Shown: positions 1-8,182 of the stretch, piece after piece
Numbering within the stretch: position 1 is the first letter of the stretch
Layout: each line of letters starts with the position of its first letter
Assembly (NCBI GenBank): GCA_001986395.2
Contig: MQVO02000148.1
Coordinates: 1-21,828 of the forward strand
Reading direction: 5' to 3'
Source: Irpex lacteus
Lineage: Eukaryota; Basidiomycota; Agaricomycetes; Polyporales; Irpicaceae
DNA: 21,828 bases
Notes under the pieces: model-generated
The model's database searches: none
Seen by the model: only the letters and a program-made list of their open reading frames with translations
Told to the model about the DNA's origin: nothing
Made by a program: the position numbers and the translations under genes

Positions 1-112
1 AATAAAAATAAAATCAAAATTTAGATGTTTTTAAACATAATTTAGTTACTATCCACTTTCCACTTATTCATGTGAACTTTTATACTTAGAATTTTTAAAT
101 AAAAGTAGACTT

Positions 113-204
113 CCCCCAAAAAACATCCCCAAAAACTAGGTATTATAAATAATTCTAACTAGTTTTTTTTGGGATTATTTCTACCGCGACCCTAGTTTTT
201 TGGG
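113..204. repeat. Nested CTAG palindromic element, copy 1
   Basis: An outer element begins with CCCCCAAAAAAC and ends with CCCTAGTTTTTTGGG. Inside it lies a complete inner element at 127-173 (CCCCAAAAACTAGG ... CTAACTAGTTTTTTTTGGG). The inner copy is flanked on both sides by the dinucleotide AT (125-126 and 174-175). The same 92-bp arrangement recurs at 8008-8099 with one base different (T8GGG here, T7GGGG there) and unrelated flanks. It abuts the nad4 fragment at 218-355. This looks like element-into-element insertion followed by dispersal of the composite; that history is inference. Confidence 0.85.
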
Positions 205-217
205 TTGGTAGTATTTA

Positions 218-355
218 TCTATAAAAAGAAGTCATTCTTGTTCCAGTTCTATTGTATAATACGGCACCTGCATATATTTATATATAAATAAGCCACAGGA
301 TAAAAATCCGTGTGCTAGAGCTAATACTATACTTCCTTCTAACCCTAGAACTGTT
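218..355 (-). pseudogene. nad4: nad4 internal fragment (broken)
   Basis: Read on the minus strand this gives GLEGSIVLALAHGFLSCGLFI, then after a small out-of-frame AT insertion AGAVLYNRTGTRMTSFYR. This is the conserved core of NADH dehydrogenase subunit 4, a proton-pumping membrane subunit of complex I, whose usual form here is roughly GIEGxILLGLAHGFVSxGLFI-GGVLYDR. The insertion (about ten bases around 283-292) breaks the frame, and a stop follows SFYR at the edge of the palindromic element. Only about 45 codons remain of a protein normally over 450 residues. A different nad4 fragment lies at 14687-14948 and a nad4 start at 21750. Confidence 0.8.
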
Positions 356-600
356 TAGCTAAATATTTCTATTAAATATTTATTAAGTTAATAAATAAAA
401 TTTAAATTTATTAAATAAAAGGAATAGAATAATATAATTATTCTACACTAAGCAATCAAATTAAACAGAATATGTTTATTAAGACTAATTAACTTAATTG
501 AAATTAAGTTAAACTTTATCTTCTTATTTTATTATCTATTTTTAGAATAAATAAAATAGGTATAGTCAATTCTTTGATGTGTGTTTTATTTTTTTTTTTT
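356..600. other. AT-rich non-coding stretch
   Basis: Low-complexity A/T sequence between the nad4 fragment and the membrane-protein locus. I see no gene, tRNA fold or clear hairpin family member here. A T12 run at 589-600 lies just upstream of the next reading frame. Confidence 0.5.
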
Positions 601-708
601 AATATGAATATCTTAATGACAAATAAGAAATTTTCTATTATACCCGTTCAACTTAGAACAGGTAGTATATATCCCGTGAAATATTTCCACGGCACTCATT
701 TTTTACTT

Positions 709-906
709 ATGGATAATACGAATCCTCAGGCTAATCCCAACAAAATACCAGAAGTTGATGCAACTAAAATGTTACAGGGGTTAGAGGAGATAGTTAAAAA
801 TAGTGAGTCCAAAACAGTATCCGATTTGATTTCAGAGGATACATCTTCTTTTGAGGAGGCCTTTCCTAATTTTATAAAGATCAAAAATGTCCAAGTTCTT
901 TGGTGA
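709..906 (+). CDS. Small acidic ORF, start of a plasmid-type locus (unrecognised)
   Basis: I do not recognise this protein. The ATG at 709 (MDNTNPQANPNKIPEVDATK) looks the most natural start; the frame is open further upstream (ATG at 574 and 604) but that part begins across a T-run. It is about 65 residues, polar and helix-prone, rich in E, D, K and S, and without a membrane segment. Its last 20 bases overlap the next frame, whose ATG is at 887. Either these are two overlapping genes with coupled translation, or one gene with one extra A in the A5 run at 883-887. Position upstream of a membrane-protein frame and dpo suggests a linear-plasmid gene. Confidence 0.5.
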   Translation: MDNTNPQANPNKIPEVDATKMLQGLEEIVKNSESKTVSDLISEDTSSFEEAFPNFIKIKNVQVLW

Positions 907-1961
907 AAAAAAACTTAGTGATATAATAAACCAAGCATTATCTAAAAATGATAATGATGATGAGTTTCTTTCTAAATTTAAGGATAGTATCAGTGAAGTT
1001 CCTGGTGATACTCCCTTGCAAAAATTAATTAATTTTTCTATACTAGAAAAAAATAAAAAGATGGTTCTTGGGAAGGATTAGCTAATGATTTAAAGGATAA
1101 AATTAATTTTGGTTATAATGCGCCTATGTCTGATGCAATACAAACTAAATCTGTAACTCCTGGTAAGTTAATAGATATCACAGAGGACAAAAAATTGGTA
1201 TTGGACTTGGATAAACTTTCTGATTTAATACAACGTACTTCAGAACAATTACCTGAAGTAGTGGGCGTCTATGGACCTTATTCTTTTTCGGTTTTACGAG
1301 TCTTATGTTTTGGAAAGGGTTGGTTAAAGGTTATGATAGCGGTAATAAATTTAATTTAGATAATTTTAAAAAAGATAGCTCTAAATTACAAGCAATGAGA
1401 ATTATGACTCATGGTAGATTAGCATTTACTACAGCAGGTACATTAGTTCTTATGTTTGGAATATATAACTGCTTTAACATTATACCTAAAAAGTATAATG
1501 TAAATATAGATATAGCTAATAATGCAGATCAAAATAATTCACATAAATCAGTATTATTTTTATTATCTCTAATAAAAAATTGGAGTATATGGAAAAAAGG
1601 TTTATTATTTTTGGTGCTAGTTGTTTTGATATATTTTAATTTTAATACAATTTTAAGTATAAAGTTGTTTATAGATAAAAATATTATTTACTTTAAATTA
1701 TTTAACTTTATCGCTTTAAGTCTAATCTTATTATACTTTGTATTCTTTTTTGTTGTTTTGGATAGATTTAAGAAATCTAATATAGAGCCTATTTTACCTA
1801 AATACATACCTTCATTCTTCAAAGAAGAAATTTCTGCTATTTATGCCATAAGTAAAATGTTAAGTACAGATAGAGAAATGGTAGTTGAACACATGAAGAG
1901 AACTATGTTTATGGTAACTATTATCTATTTTGCATTTATTGTAATTTGTATAGTATCTTAA
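887..1961 (+). pseudogene. Membrane-protein locus split by two homopolymer frameshifts
   Basis: Three consecutive open pieces (887-1081, 1126-1359, 1305-1961) read as one protein of about 357 residues if one base is restored in each of two runs: A5 at 1055-1059 and T5 at 1284-1288. Across each break the next frame is open and coding-like before its apparent ATG (for example KDGSWEGLANDLKDKINFG just before 1126). The N-terminal third is polar and acidic. The C-terminal part has about four hydrophobic segments, including TTAGTLVLMFGIYNCFNII, GLLFLVLVVLIYFNF, LFNFIALSLILLYFVFFF and TMFMVTIIYFAFIVICIVS. I do not recognise the family; a membrane protein of an integrated mitochondrial plasmid is the likeliest reading. 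Both breaks are single-base losses in 5-base runs, which fits either decay or sequencing error. Confidence 0.6.
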
Positions 1962-1962
1962 T

Positions 1963-2301
1963 TTGAAATATGCAGGTTTATTTCAAATCATTCTTACAAT
2001 TACTTTTTCATTAGTATTAATGGCCATAGTTAATAACTATGGCGGATTTAACTTCATAGGTATACTATTAGCAAATCCTTTTTATTACAAATTATTAAAA
2101 ATATATTTTATCTTTGGTTCTATTCTTATTCTTTTTGTGATTATTTATTACATGCTTACCATTTACTTTTTTATTCAGTTCTCTAAAGGGAAAATAAGTA
2201 TGCCAATATACTTACCTCAATTTATTTTATCTTGGGTTAACCGGCATACAAAAATTAAGCAAAATACCAGCAAAAAGTACTATAATAGATTATTATCTTA
2301 G
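1963..2301 (+). CDS. Hydrophobic C-terminal frame of the membrane-protein locus
   Basis: A 112-codon frame begins at TTG 1963, one base after the TAA (1959-1961) of the preceding frame. It has two or three strongly hydrophobic stretches (AGLFQIILTITFSLVLMAI near residues 4-22, and IYFIFGSILILFVIIYYMLTIYFF near residues 48-71). There is no ATG near the beginning and the join would read FIVICIVSYLNLKYAGLF. It is therefore more likely the C-terminal continuation of the upstream membrane protein after another frameshift than an independent gene. A TTG start coupled to the upstream stop is the alternative. No family recognised. Confidence 0.45.
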   Translation: MKYAGLFQIILTITFSLVLMAIVNNYGGFNFIGILLANPFYYKLLKIYFIFGSILILFVIIYYMLTIYFFIQFSKGKISMPIYLPQFILSWVNRHTKIKQNTSKKYYNRLLS

Positions 2302-2369
2302 ATTTATAATAATATATGCCTTAATTTTTGTTTATTTAGTTCTTTTCCTATTATTAATTTATTAATTGT

Positions 2370-2403
2370 CCTTACCCCCTTTTTAATTAAAAAAAGGATA
2401 AGG
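2370..2403. repeat. T-run/A-run hairpin
   Basis: CCTTACCCCC, a T run, AATT, an A run and GGATAAGG form a foldback. It is one of a dispersed set with consensus TTATCC-T(5-9)...A(6-11)-GGATAA (others at 2506, 7001, 8997, 15547, 17886, 21371, 21628). Confidence 0.65.
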
Positions 2404-2505
2404 AATTATGTATGATTATTAGATGAGGATAAAAATTTATTATAACCCCCTGTCCTATCCCTACCCCAATTTTTTACTAAAGGACAATATTTAATTTTAC
2501 TACTT

Positions 2506-2530
2506 CCCTTTTTTATATAAAAAAAAAGGA
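2506..2530. repeat. T-run/A-run hairpin
   Basis: CCCTTTTTTATAT followed by a nine-A run and GG folds back on itself. It belongs to the same hairpin set as 2370-2403, about 100 bp upstream. Confidence 0.55.
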
Positions 2531-2590
2531 TAAAGATATAATAAAAATTAATTAATCTAAAGAAATAAATAAAGATGAATGTATATTTAA

Positions 2591-2740
2591 TGTTTTGGTT
2601 CTGCTAGAAAGGTGATAGGGTACTTAGATAAGTATAATATACTATCTAGTAAGCATGTAAATTATATTAAGTGGAGAAAAGTGTATATGTTAATTAAAGA
2701 AAAAACACCTAACACTAGTAGGATAAGCTATAATCCTTAA
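2591..2740 (+). pseudogene. LAGLIDADG homing endonuclease, C-terminal remnant
   Basis: From just after a TAA at 2588 the frame reads CFGSARKVIGYLDKYNILS, then SKHVNYIKWRKVYMLIKEK, ending at TAA 2738-2740. This is the typical C-terminal tail of group I intron LAGLIDADG endonucleases (SxKxV-YLDK--LLSSKH-NYLKWRK-Y). It is about 50 codons, has no catalytic LAGLIDADG motif, and no intron or exon is visible around it. It lies between the plasmid-like membrane locus and dpo, so it appears to be a transferred or left-over fragment rather than a working mobile intron gene. Confidence 0.7.
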
Positions 2741-2983
2741 AATCAAATCTTCTATTAATAATTATTCAAAGGAAACTCTAGATCTTTAATTGTTAAAAAA
2801 AATATATATTATAATAATAGGCCTCCCCCGCATAGCAAACAAGAATAACTTTATCTAGCTAACTGAATAAAAAGAATAACTACTAAATTAATTATTAAAA
2901 ATTAATTAGAAAAATTTATTATTATGGTATCAGTTCAAATCTGATATTATATTTTTAAATTTTATTAGATAAAAATTTATTTA
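2741..2983. other. Spacer upstream of dpo
   Basis: AT-rich spacer with no reading frame I can support. A T-arm-like hairpin (ATCAG TTCAAAT CTGAT, about 2928-2944) is present, but no acceptor, D or anticodon arm accompanies it. The final 30 bases form the leader that is partly duplicated at about 18285. Confidence 0.45.
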
Positions 2984-2986
2984 TAT

Positions 2987-3140
2987 AATAAAAGGAATAT
3001 GATGAAAATTGGCACATATAAATCTAGATATTATACTCAGAACTCCTGAAGAACCACGGTTAAGTGTGGTGGGATCAGTATGGGTGTTAAGTAATATGAC
3101 AAGGAGGCATGGGGGCCTGAAGTTTGAGTACTTACCAATT
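2987..3140 (+). repeat. dpo leader and 5' end, repeated at 18293-18449
   Basis: The leader AATAAAAGGAAT and the first roughly 130 bases of the dpo frame recur at 18293-18449 with scattered substitutions. Both copies keep the same frame from a TTG codon (3009 and 18317). In the second copy a TAA directly precedes that TTG, so TTG is the only common candidate start. AAAAGGAAT lies 10-16 bases before it and could be a translation or promoter signal; that role is inference. Confidence 0.7.
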
Positions 3141-5930
3141 AAATATATAAATAACATGATTAAACAAAGATTATACAATCTTCCAATAAGTAGTACAATA
3201 AATGCTACTACTCTTACATCTTCAATTAATTCATTTTGGAATGATGTTTTCACTTCAACAATTCAGAATAACCATCATTTACTTCTATTATGTAAAGTTC
3301 AGTTCATTAATAAAGAACATAGAACACTAGCAGAAATGAGAAAAGTAAATTATGGTGATAAAGAATTATTCATCAACTTTTTAATAAGTAGACTAGGTAT
3401 TCTTAATGATAATTATAAGGATACTGCTATTATTAATATTTCATTTCATTATATAGTTAGAGATGGTCTAGCAGATGATGAAAGAGCTTTATTAAATCAA
3501 CAGGAATATACTGTAATTAAGTATAGTTATAATAATATGAATATACCATTAACTATTATTCCTGAAGAATACGGGAAAGTTTTTTTAAAATCTGAGCAAC
3601 CAGATCACACTAGTTATGCTATTATTAATGGTGATAAATCAATTCTTATAAATCAAGATGATAAATCTACTAGTGTGCATTATCAAGCACCTATTGATTT
3701 AAAATTTAATGATTATCATATGGATAATGGTGTAGTAAAAAGAGTTATTAATAAAGATAATATCTACTACAAAGATGGAGTGGTTTTAGTTAAGGAAAAA
3801 GAATTAAATGCCAAACCATTTAAAGCTGTTAAAGTTGATGGAAAAATAGATAATAATAATATATTCTGTACCATAGATATTGAAACAGTTAATATTAATG
3901 GAAATCATAATCCTTATTTAATTTGTGGATATATCAATGGACAGTATATTAAATCTTATGCAACTGAATTGACAGAGGAAGCACAATCAGCTATGTTTAA
4001 TAACTTTATTAAACAATTATTACAATTTAAAGGTGTAAAATATGTATACGCTCATAACTTTTCAGGTTTTGATGGAATATTATTACTTAAATACTTAATA
4101 AGTTATGAGGGTGCTACTGTTAAACCACTAATATTTAATGGTAAGTTAATGGGTATTGAATTTAAATATCAAGACCCTAATAACCCTAAAAATAAAGTAA
4201 ATTTAATCTTTAAAGATTCATTCTTATTATTACCTATGTCACTTAGTAAATTATGTGGTGCATTCAAAGTGCCTACTGTTAAAACATTTTTTCCATTTTT
4301 ACTAAGTGACATTCATTATATAGGTAAATTTCCTGGTTATGAATTATTCCCTGGATTAACACAAGATGAATATACAATGATCTTTCATAAACATGGAAAT
4401 AAATTATGGAGTTTTAAGGTTGAAGCTATAAAATATTGTAATATTGATTGTAAATCTCTGCATGAAGTGATAACTAAATTTAATGAATTAATATTCGGTG
4501 AATTTAAATTAAATGTACATTCTTCTTACACTTTACCTTCACTAGCAATGAAAATTTTTAAAGCTAATTTTATGCCTAAGGATACACTATATCAAATGCT
4601 TGGTAAAGTGGAATGGGATATTAGAGAGTCTTATACTGGTGGTGCAGTGGATGTGTATAATAATCATAAAGGGTTTAGTAAAAATCTACATCATTATAAT
4701 AGAGAACAACTATATTATTATGATGTTAATTCTCTATATCCATTTGTAATGTCTACCTTGGAAATGCCTATAGGTAAACCTATTGCATTTGAAGGTGATA
4801 TTACTACTGTGGATCCTGAGGCATATGGTTTCTTCTATTGTGAAATTACATGCCCGGATGATATAGAGCATCCTATCCTTCAAAGAAGAATCAAAACTGC
4901 TGATGGTGTAAGAACAATTGCAGGTGTAGGTAGTTGGACAGGATGGGTTAGCTCTAAGGAAATGGAGACTTGTCTTGATTTAGGATACACATTTAATATT
5001 ATTAGAGGTTATAAATTTAAAAAGGCTGTAATCTTTAAGGAATATGTTCACAGATTATACCAAATAAGACTAACTTATAATAAAACAAACCCACTAAATT
5101 TAGTTGCTAAATTATTGATGAATAGTCTTTATGGTAAATTCGGAATGAAACCCGAAGCTACAGAAGTTAAACTGTATGACCAAAGAGATTCATCGCAAAT
5201 GGAATTATTACAAATTCTTTTGGAATGTTATGGTGAGTCTGTACAAGATTTAATTAAAGTAGGTAATCACTATATCATGCAAGACAATAGAAAATGTTAT
5301 AAATTTAATCAGAAAGAAGATGTATACCATGGGTTAGACGTTAATATTGCTATTGCATCTACAATTACTGCAGGTGCCAGAAGTTATATGTCACAGTTTA
5401 AGAATATCGATGGTGTAAAATTATATTACTCAGATACTGATAGTATAATTGTGAATAAACCTCTTTCTGATGCTTCTGTTGGTAACAAATTAGGTCAAGT
5501 AAAATTAGAGTGTACAATAAAAAGAGGTGTATTCTTAGCTCCTAAAGTGTATGGATTAATTACTACTGAGGGAGAAACTATCATTAAAGTTAAAGGATTA
5601 ACTAAGGATGCTGTTAAAAATGTTACAGTGGATGATCTTGAGTCATTATTAGTAAGAGACTCCGTATTAAAATATAAACAGGTAAAATGGAGTAAGGATA
5701 TGTTCGGTGGAAATATTCAACTTATGTCGACTATTTACCAGCTAAGAGCAACTTCTAATAAGAGATTACCTGTTTATAAAAGACATACATTAAAAGGTTT
5801 AACTATCTGTGATGTATTAACAACATCTGTTCCATTTAATTATAATGATTTAGAAAAAGGAATACATCCTGATAATGTTCAGGTAACTTCTGATTATACT
5901 GTTAAGATTAATGTTAGAGATGATATTTAA
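3009..5930 (+). CDS. dpo: Family B DNA polymerase of linear-plasmid type (intact)
   Basis: 973 codons, a normal length for protein-primed DNA polymerases of fungal mitochondrial linear plasmids. The exonuclease domain shows Exo I DIE (D290, E292), Exo II NFSGFD (D355) and Exo III YCNID (Y476, D480). The polymerase domain shows motif A YDVNSLYP (D572), motif B KLLMNSLYGKFG (K701, N705, Y708, G709), motif C YSDTDS (D809, D811) and the KVY motif (846-848). All catalytic residues are present, so the enzyme could be active. By family it replicates a linear plasmid from a terminal protein; here it is presumably chromosomally integrated. The start is unsettled: TTG 3009 is the first usable in-frame start, while ATGs at 2999 and 3002 are in another frame. 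Four other dpo remnants occur in this window; this is the only complete one. Confidence 0.93.
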   Translation: MAHINLDIILRTPEEPRLSVVGSVWVLSNMTRRHGGLKFEYLPIKYINNMIKQRLYNLPISSTINATTLTSSINSFWNDVFTSTIQNNHHLLLLCKVQFINKEHRTLAEMRKVNYGDKELFINFLISRLGILNDNYKDTAIINISFHYIVRDGLADDERALLNQQEYTVIKYSYNNMNIPLTIIPEEYGKVFLKSEQPDHTSYAIINGDKSILINQDDKSTSVHYQAPIDLKFNDYHMDNGVVKRVINKDNIYYKDGVVLVKEKELNAKPFKAVKVDGKIDNNNIFCTIDIETVNINGNHNPYLICGYINGQYIKSYATELTEEAQSAMFNNFIKQLLQFKGVKYVYAHNFSGFDGILLLKYLISYEGATVKPLIFNGKLMGIEFKYQDPNNPKNKVNLIFKDSFLLLPMSLSKLCGAFKVPTVKTFFPFLLSDIHYIGKFPGYELFPGLTQDEYTMIFHKHGNKLWSFKVEAIKYCNIDCKSLHEVITKFNELIFGEFKLNVHSSYTLPSLAMKIFKANFMPKDTLYQMLGKVEWDIRESYTGGAVDVYNNHKGFSKNLHHYNREQLYYYDVNSLYPFVMSTLEMPIGKPIAFEGDITTVDPEAYGFFYCEITCPDDIEHPILQRRIKTADGVRTIAGVGSWTGWVSSKEMETCLDLGYTFNIIRGYKFKKAVIFKEYVHRLYQIRLTYNKTNPLNLVAKLLMNSLYGKFGMKPEATEVKLYDQRDSSQMELLQILLECYGESVQDLIKVGNHYIMQDNRKCYKFNQKEDVYHGLDVNIAIASTITAGARSYMSQFKNIDGVKLYYSDTDSIIVNKPLSDASVGNKLGQVKLECTIKRGVFLAPKVYGLITTEGETIIKVKGLTKDAVKNVTVDDLESLLVRDSVLKYKQVKWSKDMFGGNIQLMSTIYQLRATSNKRLPVYKRHTLKGLTICDVLTTSVPFNYNDLEKGIHPDNVQVTSDYTVKINVRDDI

Positions 5931-6253
5931 TTAACAGATGATAATATAATAATACTAAATAAACCCCATATAACTAATAATACTAAAAATAAAGCCCATA
6001 AAACTAAATATTAATAAACCCCTGATATATAAAATATTAATAAACCCCATGGAATAGCCATGAAATTAAATAAATAGAACAGTATTCTAAAATAAATTAA
6101 AAATAAAATGATAGAAATCTAATTAATGAATCAAATTAAAATAAAATTAGAAGATAAAAGAATAGAGAGAGGAAGGGAGAGTTGTAGTACCAATAGTCTC
6201 AGTATAATAAAGACAAATATCATCAGTTACCTTTTTATTTTATTTGATATGAA
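5931..6253. repeat. Spacer with four AATAAACCCC-type tandem units
   Basis: Downstream of dpo, AATAAACCCC or AATAAAGCCC recurs at 5958, 5988, 6013 and 6039, spaced 25-30 bases and separated by AT-rich linkers. The rest to 6253 is AT/AG-rich and without a recognisable gene. Confidence 0.6.
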
Positions 6254-6302
6254 TCCCAAAAAACTAGGAATTAGAATAAATTCTAACTAGTTTTTTGGGG
6301 GG
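6254..6302. repeat. CTAG palindromic element, short class
   Basis: CCCAAAAAACTAGG...CTAACTAGTTTTTTGGGG with inner AATTAGAATAAATTCTAA. In reverse orientation it matches the short consensus (CTAGTTAGAATT...AATTCCTAG). It ends 21 bases before tRNA-Asp. Confidence 0.85.
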
Positions 6303-6323
6303 TGGGCTAGTAAAATTAAAATA

Positions 6324-6396
6324 GGGCCCTTAGCTTAATAGGTAGAGTACCCGATTGTCAATCGGGGAGGTCCCAGTTCGAATCTGGAAGGGCTCG
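6324..6396 (+). tRNA. trnD: tRNA-Asp(GUC)
   Basis: A full cloverleaf is visible. The acceptor GGGCCCT pairs with AGGGCTC (one G-T pair). The anticodon arm is CCCGA-TTGTCAA-TCGGG with anticodon GTC, and the T arm contains CCAG-TTCGAAT-CTGG. Length is 73 nt with discriminator G. Confidence 0.9.
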
Positions 6397-6438
6397 TATA
6401 TCTCTCCCTTTTCAACCTGTTTCCTTTTTATTATATTT

Positions 6439-6502
6439 GGGCCAAGTTGCGGATTTTCACGCAACCGAGAGGTGCGTACATGCTCTCTGAAGGCGCTTGC
6501 CC
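6439..6502. other. GC-rich double-hairpin element closed by a stem
   Basis: GGGCCAAG pairs with CTTGCCC (one bulge) and encloses two hairpins: GTTGCG/CGCAAC (6446-6465) and GAGAG/CTCTC (6467-6487). Together they give a three-way-junction fold. GC content is far above the surroundings. It resembles the double-hairpin or GC-cluster elements described in other fungal mitochondrial DNAs in general form only. It is neither a cloverleaf tRNA nor coding. Confidence 0.6.
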
Positions 6503-6570
6503 TCCCCCACTGTTGTAATTTAAACAGCTACTATTTAGTTTGACTCCAAATGAAGGCAGGGTTTGACCTG

Positions 6571-6603
6571 CGATTAAAACTACGCAACAATCTTACTGGT
6601 TGT
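6571..6603. other. Imperfect hairpin next to the dpo relic
   Basis: CAACAA-T-CTTAC-TGGTT-GTAAG-G-TTTGTTG folds into one hairpin with a five-base loop. It directly precedes (in + coordinates) the 3' edge of the minus-strand dpo relic. Confidence 0.5.
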
Positions 6604-6614
6604 AAGGTTTGTTG

Positions 6615-6900
6615 GGGGTCTGATTTAGTTGCTAAATTATGAATTAATAGTTTAGCAATTAAATTCATAGGGTTATCTTTACTATATTCTAATCTTAATG
6701 AATATAATCTTTCAATATACTCTTTAAATATATTTTATCTATCAAATTTATACCCTCTGAGAATTTCGAATTTATATCCAAGTTCTATTGCTTTTTAATA
6801 TTCATAAGAAGTAATCCATCCAGTCCAACTTCCTAATCCTGCTATAGTTCAAAGGTATTTATTATCTTTATATTCTTTAACTTTGCATATTACTAATGAT
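6615..6900 (-). pseudogene. dpo: dpo relic, palm region (lineage 2)
   Basis: On the minus strand, with TGA as Trp, this reads LWTIAGLGSWTGWITSYEY, a stop, AIELGYKFEILRGYKF, another stop, then IFKEYIERLYSLRLEYSK and NPMNLIAKLLIHNLATKSD. It aligns with residues about 635-708 of the intact dpo (VGSWTGWVSSKEM ... KLLMNSLYG). The motif B lysine is kept but NSLYG has become HNLAT, and at least two in-frame TAA stops are present. It is a decayed fragment from an integrated plasmid distinct from the intact copy, lying in the opposite orientation. Confidence 0.8.
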
Positions 6901-8007
6901 TGTAAGAGTTCAAATTAAATAATTAAATTTTTTACTCTCTTAGATACAATCACTTTAAAGGAATAATTAATTAATAAGATATTGGAGGGTACCCCTCCAA
7001 CTCCCTTTATCCTTTTTTTTAATATAAAAAAAAGGGGGGAGCATTCACTGTAAGTGGATGAGGGTAGAAATATATTATATTAAATGGAACAATGGAATGA
7101 TTACTTTTTATTTAATTAATTAATTACTTAGTTAATCAGAGTTATTTCTTTATTTAATAATATAAATAGTATTCTCTATTATTTATTTAGAGAGTTAACT
7201 ACCGTTCAATTAGAATTACTCACTATTTTATAATCACTCCTTTATTTATTTATTCTTATTAGATTAAAGAATATAGATATTCTAAATTTATTTCTTTTTA
7301 TTCTTTAACTTTACTCATTTTATTTGGGGTGGATTAATGGAAATGTTTAATAATTTATTTTTTATTTTTAGTTTTTAACACTACCATCCTATTATATCAA
7401 TATTGCTAATAAAGAAGATTAATGATAGTTGACTGAACCAATCTGTACCCTGTATGATAATTTATTATTGGTAGAGATACTCTATTCTTTTTCTAATAAT
7501 AATTATTTAATTAGGTAGAGTTTAAATAATTAATTTAATATACTATTAAATTAATTTATCACTCTAATTACTATTTTATCTTTAATTAATTGATAGATGA
7601 GTGTTTTACTCACTAAGATGATACTACACATTATTTTATAAACACACAGTTATTTTATTTTAATTTGGGTCTCCCTATATTATAATTTATTTAATTTTAT
7701 TTTAAGTAGAGGGTCCCCAAAATAAAGTATTAACTAAGTAACTTTAAATAAATTTAATCTATCTCTTACAATAGACAGTACAATCTTAGTCCTTAAGGGA
7801 GTAACCCCATGATTACTAATCTTTAATCTAATAATAATATTATTTTATAAGCATTATTTTAAGATTGATACAAAAGTATTATTTTAATTACTTTATAATA
7901 TTTGAATTGTAGTTGATTAAATATAATTAAAATAAACTTTCTTTACTCTAAGTGTACTTTGTCAAAGGTCAGTTAGTTTATTTTAATAGTCACTACCCTC
8001 CTTCCAT
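6901..8007. other. Long non-coding AT-rich region with short repeats
   Basis: No gene recognised over about 1.1 kb. It holds the near-palindrome TTGGAGGGTACCCCTCCAA (6983-7001), the T/A hairpin at 7001-7040 and a 30-bp repeat at 7662-7691 (also 10433-10462, one mismatch). A 27-bp repeat at 7684-7710 also occurs at 11171-11197. Confidence 0.6.
7001..7040. repeat. T-run/A-run hairpin
   Basis: CTCCCTTTATCC, T8, AATAT, A8, GGGGGGAG. It is one of the dispersed T/A hairpins and lies back to back with the near-palindrome at 6983-7001. Confidence 0.6.
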
Positions 8008-8099
8008 CCCCCAAAAAACATCCCCAAAAACTAGGTATTATAAATAATTCTAACTAGTTTTTTTGGGGATTATTTCTACCGCGACCCTAGTTTTTTGGG
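8008..8099. repeat. Nested CTAG palindromic element, copy 2
   Basis: 91 of 92 bases equal the composite at 113-204. The inner element is at 8022-8068, again bracketed by AT (8020-8021, 8069-8070). The flanks differ from copy 1, so the composite spread as a unit. Confidence 0.85.
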
Positions 8100-8182
8100 T
8101 TTAAATAATAACAAAAACTTATTCTAATAATCTCTTTTAAGAATGGAACAAAATGGAACAATCTAAGTTGAGATAAATTTGT

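Noticed and set aside
1963..2301. Reading this frame as a known respiratory-chain gene (atp6, nad6)
   Set aside because: Hydrophobic pattern only; none of the conserved atp6 or nad6 residues could be found.
2920..2950. Possible tRNA before dpo
   Set aside because: Only a T-arm-like hairpin (ATCAG TTCAAAT CTGAT); no acceptor, D or anticodon arm could be paired.
2981..3253. Open frame of 90 codons on the minus strand
   Set aside because: Complement of the start of the intact dpo; no independent coding signal.
6355..6543. 62-codon plus-strand frame
   Set aside because: Runs from the tRNA-Asp anticodon through the GC-rich folded element; composition comes from those structures.
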